DNA from: Siphonodentalium dalli
Taxonomy: Eukaryota > Mollusca > Scaphopoda > Gadilida > Siphonodentaliidae
Reading direction: 5' to 3'
Length of the DNA: 64,000 bases
NCBI GenBank assembly: GCA_032622095.1
Contig: CP136062.1
Location: 57,240,420-57,304,419 of the forward strand
The notes beneath the pieces were generated by a model, which was not told the origin of the DNA, searched no databases, and saw nothing but the letters and a program-made list of their open reading frames with translations. Position 1 is the stretch's first letter. Every line of letters begins with the position of its first letter. This document shows, in pieces, positions 56,770 to 64,000 of the stretch. The translations under genes were made by a program, and so were the position numbers.

Positions 56770-58010
56770 GAAATTTTAACGCCAAAAGCTCACCAGAACG
56801 AATCATAGAGATGAATATACATAACTTTGGTGGATATCGGCATTTAAACCATTCGTATCAATGTTATTGCCCCTCCTCTGCGTTCCTGGCCCAAAACGAT
56901 ACCAAATGTTACATTTTAACCCATCCTCGTATCGTTGGAGAAGCACGTGCATTTGGTGGAAATTATGTCAAAACATATTTGTATCAGCTTCAAACAAAAT
57001 GGGACCCCTCCCCTCCACGCTCATGACTCGAACGGCGCCACTGTTGACATATTTAAACCTGATATAACTTCAACCTGATATTAGACGCATGACGTCACTT
57101 TAGAAAAAAGTTAACCGGCACCATTATCTTCCCCGTAAACAAATTATCAATGTTAGATCCCTTTGGTGCCATCTAGATGGTCGCCCGTGAAGTTATATAG
57201 AACACAGACAAATATATATACATGTAGGTATCAAATGTGGCGTCTTTAACCCACACCATCTGATTCCTCGTATCATTGGAGAAGAACGTGTATGAATTTG
57301 GTGGAAATTGACGCTAACAAATGTTTAGCAGTTTTGGCGACCCTCCCGTCCTGGCCCTGTCGCTGACTCAAGCGGCGCCACTTTTGACACCCTTAAACCA
57401 CGCAATTAGACTCATTATGAAGATGAATATATATAACATTGGTGGAAATCGGAGACTATACAAATTCGTAGAAAATTTACTGCCCCCATTTCTCATTCAA
57501 ACGGCACTCCTGACTCGAATGACTTTTAACAGCTTTAAGCCACACACTTAGACTCCTGATTCATGGATATGAGTATGTCTCAGTTTGGTGGTAATCGGCG
57601 ACTAAACGAATTCTTATCAAACTCCATGGGGATAGCTCTCATTCAAACGGCGCCAATTTGGCGTCTTTAAATAAAAGATTAGGAGAAGAATGTGTATCAA
57701 TTTTGTGAAAATCGGCGCTAAAAATAGTTTTATCAAGTGTTGTGCCTCTCTCCCCTTCCGTGCCACCCTGACTCAAACGGTGGCACTTTTGACATATTTA
57801 AACCACACCATTAGATTCCTCATATCATGGAGATGATAATGTATAAAATTGGTGGGAATCGTCGCAAACAGTGCCACTTTAGAAAATTTTAACCCGCACC
57901 ATTATCTTCCTTGTAAAAAGTTACCACTGTTAGTCCCCTCTGGTACCATCTATATGGTCCACCGTTGATTTCTATAGACCACAGACAGACATTCGCAATT
58001 ATATATATAT
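56770..58010 (-). repeat. Satellite array, reverse-orientation units
   Basis: A and B monomers in reverse orientation (GGTGGAAATCGG, TTTAAACCACACCATTAG, CGTATCATTGGAGAAGAACG). The head module appears twice (57086-57215 and 57867-57990) with CACCATTATCTTCC and CTATAGACCACAGACAGACA-like ends. Confidence 0.8.
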
Positions 58011-58483
58011 ATTCTAATCGCGACAGACCGTTTTACAGACCAGCCGATGACTGTCATTGGCCAACGGCTGATTGACGTGTTATAAATAATTGAAGAACCA
58101 TTTTCACATATGGGTGCATGTCGGTTGTAGGGGTATACAACCTGTGATGTTATGTTATAAGTGTACCTCCCCGTACACATATTATCCCTCTCCAGACCGA
58201 ATGGTAGCCACAGTAATAGACAATCAGTCAGAAGTAAGAACACGATACTGTGCCCAAACTGAACATCTCACAGCGCTCATGTGAACACAATTCGCTCATT
58301 GCTAACATAACATAAGTGTCGCGATCACTAAAGATCCGAGGTTCGTGGACGGACAAAATCCCAAAATCAGTAACGAGTCGGACCCATTTTTTGCGATTTC
58401 GTTTTGAAGCTCAAACATACTGAATGATATATGCATACTTTATTATGTGATGCTAGTGACTTTAATCTACATGTGTATTTGCG
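58011..58483. other. No feature recognised
   Basis: Spacer between oppositely oriented satellite arrays. Overlapping frames on both strands at 57950-58284 have no recognised content. Confidence 0.45.
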
Positions 58484-58726
58484 AATGTCTGTTTGTCTGT
58501 ATGTCTGTCTGTCTGTGTTCTATAGAAATTCATGGCGGACCATCTAGATGGCACCACAGGGTTTAACAGGGGTAACTTTTTACGAGAAAGTTAATGGTGC
58601 GGGTTATAATTTTCTGAAGTGACGCCGTTGTTGTCAGGGGCAGAAACGGGGAAGCGTAGAATTTTGTTTTGTCGCCGATTGTCACCAAACTGATATATCA
58701 GCTTCCCCATGATATGAGGAATCTAA
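58484..58726 (+). repeat. Satellite array with microsatellite head, forward, left part
   Basis: GCGAATGTCTGTTTGTCTGT, TTCTATAGAAATTCATGG and TAACTTTTTACGAGAAAG parallel 27320-27450. Cut at 58726 by a Harbinger-type insertion and resumed at 59979. Confidence 0.85.
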
Positions 58727-59978
58727 GGGCGCGTACACATGACGGGCAAGAAAATATCAGGTATGCCCCATGTGACTTACTTGACCAATGAAATAAACAA
58801 TACCGGAAAATATCCGACGAAGACAGCGCGCTGATATTTTATCGCCAGTTGGTGATATATGTGATCACCTTGATTGGTGGCCATCGGTATCCGTTAACTA
58901 ATCTCTATAAGGGACACGCTGGTAACCGTTCACGCACTCGAGTTATGATCCATCAATATTATCGCCTGTTTCAACAATTGACTTCGTAATTCCATTTTTG
59001 ATTGTTTGACATAATCGCTGAGCTATTATATATGGATATGTGTGGAGACATATATCTTTTTAAGGTTTCCGCTGACGGAGGATGTCCGTGGATTTCCAAC
59101 TACACCCCCTCTTGAATGATGAATCGGGCCAAAGACCCAATATCACATAATTTAATTTGCACACCTCCCATCGTCTTTGAATTTCCCATCTGGTACCTCA
59201 CATGTCTTGAATTATGACTGGTCACGGGGATGGGGGGGGGGCCTATATAGAAGAAATTCCAAACCAATATTTTGGCCAAAGTAGGAAGAAATGCAAATGT
59301 TGGTCTAAAACCACTAAATCCACATACATTAATGGTTGAAAAATCAGACTCAATTTCAAACCATTATTGGTGTGAAATTTCCAACTAATATTGTTTTTCC
59401 AACTGGTGAAAACTTTGGCCATAGTTGGCGGGGGTCTCATGTCCCCACATGCACCCATGTAAGTTCGGTAACGTAATGTACACCACAGCCCCATGAACCA
59501 AGAAACAATCTCCTGAAAACTTCATATGGGGTCTCAATGGGGGTGGGGTCATCCGATTTGCCACAAAACCATAATAACATTTTGTCACCCCACATATGCA
59601 TACACTATGAAATTATAACATTTTCAAATTTCCAAATAACGTGACCCCTTTCTCATTATGCAGAATGTCTTTATACATGAGATCAGCAACGTTGCTACAG
59701 ATCGGTGTATGCCTAATCCCACCCGACTTCGGTAATACATGTCAACAGTTGGAAATTTCACAAAGCTATATGAATTGCCAAAATGGACTATAGGTTATTT
59801 ACCGGACGCAATTCACTTGAACCAGCATGACTAATACTGTTCTGATTGAGCTCAATCAACGCCGTTTAAACCGCCGCGTTCTCACGGGCGTAATCTTTGC
59901 AGCAAGAAAATATCAGTGTGCAATTTGACCTGATATTTTCTTGCAGATATTTTCTTGCAGCTTCATGTGTACGCGCCC
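58727..59978. mobile_element. Harbinger-type non-autonomous element with TAA duplication
   Basis: GGGCGCGTACACATGA at the left and its inverse TCATGTGTACGCGCCC at the right. Both ends also carry GCAAGAAAATATCAG-type sequence (58746 and the inverse at 59933 and 59946). The target GAATCTAA...TAAAAGTGTGG shows a 3-bp TAA duplication (58724-58726 and 59979-59981), the PIF/Harbinger signature. The 1252-bp interior has no transposase. It contains GTTGGAAATTTC-type sequence near 59370-59760, reminiscent of the hAT elements at 1380 and 3741, possibly an older nested insertion. Confidence 0.85.
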
Positions 59979-60355
59979 TAAAAGTGTGGTTAAATGTGTC
60001 AAAAATGGTGCCGTTATAGTCAGGGATGCACGGACGGGGAGAGGGGCACCAAAATTGTTAAAATAATTTTAGCGCCGATGTCCACCAAATTGATACACAT
60101 TCTTCTCCATGATACAAGGAATGAAATTGTGTGATTTAAAGACGCCGAATTGGTGTCGTTTTGATGAGAGATTGGGGGGGGGGTGGGCACTGAATTTGAT
60201 AAGAAATTGTTTAGTCGCCGATTTCCACCAAACGTATACATAATCATCTCCATGGTATGAGGAGTCTAATGGTGTGGCTTACATATGTCAAAAGTGGCGT
60301 CATTTGAGTACGGAGTGCACTGAGGGGGAGAGGGTCACCAAATTGATACACAATA
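59979..60355 (+). repeat. Satellite array, forward, right part
   Basis: Resumes after the Harbinger element with GTGTCAAAAATGGTGCCGTT, AGCGCCGATGTCCACCAAAT and TAGTCGCCGATTTCCACCAA. Confidence 0.85.
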
Positions 60356-60821
60356 TATATCAGCAACATGTGTCCCAGATAGCAAGATTTTGAGTTGTTT
60401 GTTAGGCGATGAGTCTGTTCTAAAAAATGAAAGAAACTGACTGAGTTTTCTTTTATCCCAGAATAAACTATATGTGACTGCAAACTGTGACCACTATTTT
60501 TGAACAGGCGTTCTATACATGTCCATATCTCTTGACAAATTATAACTTTTTTGTGGAAACTATATTGAATGGGACAGACTTAATTATGTTGTAATATATA
60601 CATGAGCCATTCTAATATGTAATCCTCTGACAGTTCAAGGTCCCTCATTTTTCATGAATATATGTATCTCTTAAATAGAATGATAAATATACCTTTAATG
60701 CTTTCTTCTATGTATCTGTTTTTGCTAGCTCATTATATGAATGCCCTGATTCCCACCTCTAAATAAATATGAGAGTAGATAAGATATAATTGTCCAAGTG
60801 ACTTAATTCGGTCACCATTTG
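60356..60821 (+). mobile_element. Relic segment of the satellite-bearing element
   Basis: TTTTGAGTTGTTTGTTAG to TCGGTCACCATTTGT parallels 61115-61530. Its minus-strand frame (60483-60370) reads NSGHSLQSHIVY and GIKENSVSFFHFLEQTHRLT. Interrupted at 60821/60822 by the next element. Confidence 0.75.
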
Positions 60822-61146
60822 TAGCAGGGTTATCCGGCGTTGCTCAGATTAAAGTGATGTGAAACCCTCTGCATGATGTGGACATTTGGTCGGAATAAAG
60901 AATACTCTTGCTCAATACATGTGTTCTCATAAATTGTATGTCCAAATAGCATCACAAAACATGATTCTTACACATGGAATATAAGTAGTGGCCCACCATG
61001 TCTGATCGGAGCGATTGCCATTTTGTTTATGTGGAAATAGCGGCTACGTATTATCAGTTTAAAAGAAATGTTGCTACGTATGTATATCCGCTACATCTGC
61101 ATCACAGAGAAAGAGTTTGAGTTGTTTGTTAGTCGTTGAGTCTGTT

Positions 61147-61347
61147 CTAAAAATAAAAGAAACTGACTGAGTTCTCTTTTATCTCAGAAGAAACTATATT
61201 TGACTGCATACTGTGCCCACTATTTTTGCACAATAACTCTTGACAAATTGTAACTTTTTTTGTGGAAATTATATTGAATGGGACAGGCTCAATTATGTTA
61301 TTATATATACATGAGCCATTCGAATATGCAATCCTCTGACAGTTCAA
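61147..61347 (-). pseudogene. Relic coding segment
   Basis: The 66-codon frame includes NGSCIYNNIIEPVPFNI, NSGHSMQSNIV and EIKENSVSFFYF, homologous to frames at 54011-54196 and 60483-60370. No known domain is recognised. Confidence 0.4.
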
Positions 61348-62030
61348 GGTCCTTCATTTTGCAAGAATATAATTATCTCTTAAATAGAATGATAACTATA
61401 CATTTAGTGCATTCTTATATGTATCTGTTTTGCTAGTTCTATATTATGAATGCCCTGATTACCATCCCCATATAAATATGAGAGTTGATAAGATATAATT
61501 GTCCAGGTGACTTAATTCGCTCACCATTTGTCGAGATTGTTAAATTTAAACGCCAAAATCTCCTTAGAACGTTATGCGGATGGCCTGGGAGATGACGAGA
61601 TATAGCTTTGGTGGATATCGGCAAATAGAACAATATTATCAATGCTTAGTGCATCTCCTCTTGCCATCCATGACCCAAACGGCACCAAATGTGATTTAAT
61701 TCATCGTATCATAAGAGAAGGATGTGTATGAATTTGGTGAAAATTAGTGCAAAAGATATTTGTATAAGCGTTGGTGCAACTCCCCTCCTCGTGCATGACT
61801 TGAACGGCTGCATTTTTAACATATTTAAACCACGTCCATTAGACTCATGATTGTATGATATAATGGAGATGATTATATATCAGTTTGGTGGTAATCGGTA
61901 ACTAAACAAATTTTGCATCAAATTTGGCATCTTTAAATCACACGATTATATTCCTTTTATCACGTAGAAGAATAATATATCAATTTGTTGGAAATCTGCG
62001 CCAATAATATTTATCAATTTATATATCAAC

Positions 62031-62440
62031 TAGCCGATGAGCCCGACGTTGTCCGGGCTATTCAAAACCAGCCCGACGTTGTCCGGGCTATTCAAAAACC
62101 AAATTTCAAGTCGATAGCTCCACCCGTTTGAGAGATCTCGTCTGCGCATGCGCGAAGCTGGCATCGCACGGGCTCGGCGACCCGATAAATTCGTATCCGG
62201 GGCAAGATACATTCACATAGCAAATTTCAAGTCGATAGCTCCACCCGTTTCCGAGATCTCGTCTGCGCATGCGCGAAGCAGGCGCCGCACGGGCTGGTCA
62301 ATACAACAACGTCCACCGCCTGGTCAAACTACACACACGTACCAAGTTTCGTCCCGATCGGTCGAGAATCGTAGATTTGTATCAATGACATACAGACAGA
62401 CAGACAGACATACAGACAGACAGACAAACAGAGGTCTTCA
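62031..62440. repeat. GC-rich insert with ~121-bp duplication and CAGA microsatellite
   Basis: AGCCCGACGTTGTCCGGGCT is duplicated at 62040 and 62072. AAATTTCAAGTCGATAGCTC...TCTGCGCATGCGCGAAGC occurs twice (62101 and 62222). The insert then has GTTTCGTCCCGATCGGTC and a (CAGA)n run at 62395-62432. Composition is much richer in GC than the surroundings. The 'CCCGATCGGT...ACAGACAGACAG' tail is a style seen in invertebrate transposon 3' ends; class unassigned. Confidence 0.6.
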
Positions 62441-63674
62441 AAATATATATGAGATTGTGGATGCCTCTCAGCCCGTGCACCCCTGACACGAACGTCACCG
62501 TGTCGTGAAGGTGATTGTGTATAAGAAATCTGCGACAAAACTATTTCATCATTTTTTATGCCCCTCCCCTTTTCTGCACCTGACACCAACATCGTTAATT
62601 TAGAAAAATTTAACACCCACCATTATCTTCCTCGTAAAAAGATACTCCTGCATGTTAGACCGCCTTGGTGTCATCTCGATTGTACCCCGTGAAGTTATAT
62701 ATAGAACACTGACATACAGATATTCGCAAATTTATCTGGGCAACTACATGTGGCGTTTTTAAAACGCACGATTTGATTCCTCGTATCATTGGCACTAAAC
62801 ATATGGTTATCAGTTTTGGTGACCCGACCCTCCCTATTTCGGACTCATGCAGTGCCACTTTTGGCATCTTTAAACCACACATTTAGACTCACTATGTAGA
62901 TGAATATAAATAAAATTGGTGACAATAATATTATTGGCGGGTATACAAATTCGTATCAAATTTAGTGCCCCAATATCTCTCACCCAAACAGCACCAACTA
63001 CACGATGATATTCCTCGTATCAACGAGAAGAATATGCATCAATCTAGTTGAAATCGACGCTAAACATATTGCTTATCAATGTTGGCGTCCCTCTCACCCT
63101 CTATGCACCCCTGACTCGAAATTCAATGGCCCCACTTTTTGACATCTTTATACCACACATTTACACTCCTGATATCATGGAGATGACTACTTATAACTTT
63201 GGTCCAAATCGGCCTCTAAACAAATGTTTATCAAATTTAGTGCCCAACCCCCCAGTCTCTCACCAAAACAGCACCGATTTGGCGTATTCAAATCACACGA
63301 TTAGATTCCTCGTATCATGGATAACAATGTGTAACAATTTGGTGGAAATCGGCGCTAAACATAGCAACATTTCTTTTGAACTGATAATACTTAGCCAGTA
63401 TATACCACCATGAACAGTGCAGCACCTTGACATTTCTTTAAAACATCTATATCTTCATGGAGATATGATAATCAGGTGTCATCACAATCTTGGTATAACC
63501 CGATAGATTGATTGATACATCTCTATGTAAAACCCAAATTGTCGTCTTTTATATTTGCGAAATAATGTGTTTATGGTGTTCATGTTTTGATCACAATAAC
63601 AATATTAGAACAAAAAAAAGTACAACAAAAAAAGGTCAATTCCGACCTCATCGACTGTATACGATTTAAAAAAA

Positions 63675-63676
<2 letters not shown>

Positions 63677-63716
<40 letters not shown>
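63677..63716. repeat. (TA)n microsatellite
   Basis: Uninterrupted TA run of about 40 bp. Confidence 0.95.
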
Positions 63717-63718
<2 letters not shown>

Positions 63719-64000
63719 CGTCTGAAGTATACGCACAGATGTAAATAAATAAATACTTCATTATCGGTGGGACGGATTAATCGCGAAAAACAAAATGACA
63801 ATTGCTCCGACCGACAAGGTGAGCCACTACTTATATTCCATGTGTATAAGAATCATGTTTTGTGATGCTATTTGGACATACAATTTATGAGAATACATGT
63901 ATTGAGCAAGAGAATTCTCTATTCCGACCAAATATCCACAGCATGCAGAGGGTTTCACATCACTTTAACCTGAGTAACGCCGGGTAACCCTGCTAGTAAA

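Larger units (their letters stand above)
60822..63996. mobile_element. Satellite-bearing element with ~200-bp terminal inverted repeats
   Basis: TAGCAGGGTTATCCGGCGTT at 60822 and its inverse ending AACGCCGGGTAACCCTGCTA (63976-63995, one mismatch region) begin inverted repeats that stay alignable for about 200 bp: GTGATGTGAAACCCTCTGCA, CTCATAAATTGTATGTCC, CATCACAAAACATGATTCTT. Inside, left to right: a relic coding segment, reverse-oriented satellite units, a GC-rich insert (62031-62440), the head module (62590-62730), more satellite units (to 63370), and TAAAAGACGACAATT-type sequence near 63545. It lies in an older copy at ACCATTTGT/AGCAGGG; the right flank is cut off by the window end. Confidence 0.7.

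Noticed and set aside
62100-62300. CpG island / promoter
   Set aside because: The GC-rich part is an internally duplicated insert in a satellite element with no adjacent gene.

Overview
The window looks like AT-rich, repeat-dense intergenic DNA from an invertebrate animal, most likely a mollusc and perhaps a bivalve. This rests on the kinds of repeats: satellite-bearing elements like the oyster 'pearl' class, LINE 3' ends with the C-x2-C...C tail, a tRNA-derived SINE, and a decayed GCDTTS-family gene. It is inference, not proof. I see no intact host gene, rRNA, functional tRNA, operon or CRISPR array. Almost everything I can support is a mobile element, a tandem array or a gene relic.

Layout. 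1-830: satellite-type repeat with a LINE 3' end inside. 834-5130: tandem arrays and two hAT-type elements, one (3741-4943) with an exact 8-bp target duplication. 6663-7672: an 11-bp minisatellite. 7791-9589: three small DNA transposons. 10.9-13 kb: palindromic elements. 13.5-17.3 kb: a segmental duplication; one copy carries a 516-bp insertion that has no target duplication when compared with the empty copy. 18.3-20.2 kb: four short-period arrays. 24.0-26.1 kb: a decayed gene. 27.3-29.13 kb: a satellite array of alternating ~150-bp monomers.

29.1-54.8 kb is the most informative part. One old satellite-bearing element is split into three collinear pieces (27.3-29.13, 48.17-48.20 and 53.77-54.84 kb) by two insertions. 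The first, 29135-48172, is about 19 kb with CACTGCC...GGCAGTG ends and a 2-bp TG target duplication. The second, 48205-53765, is 5.56 kb with long diverged inverted ends rich in GGCCGCCATCTTGG-type motifs. Near the middle of the 19-kb insertion lies the only near-intact gene, 39409-37376 on the minus strand. It encodes a 677-codon protein with a basic N-terminus, Cys/His clusters, a D371-D447-D488 arrangement and a Tudor-like tail, broken by one in-frame TAA at codon 372. Nine copies of YGTGACTGACATTAC, all in one orientation, flank it on both sides. Together these look like a poorly described DDE-type transposon, probably nested in the larger one.

54.9-64 kb is a mosaic of the satellite-bearing family: terminal sequences starting TAGCAGGGTTACCCGGCG, A/B satellite arrays, relic coding segments, a LINE 3' end, a Harbinger-type element (58727-59978, TAA duplication) and a younger nested family member (60822-63996) with terminal inverted repeats of about 200 bp. 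All alignments were made by eye, so percentages and some boundaries are approximate.
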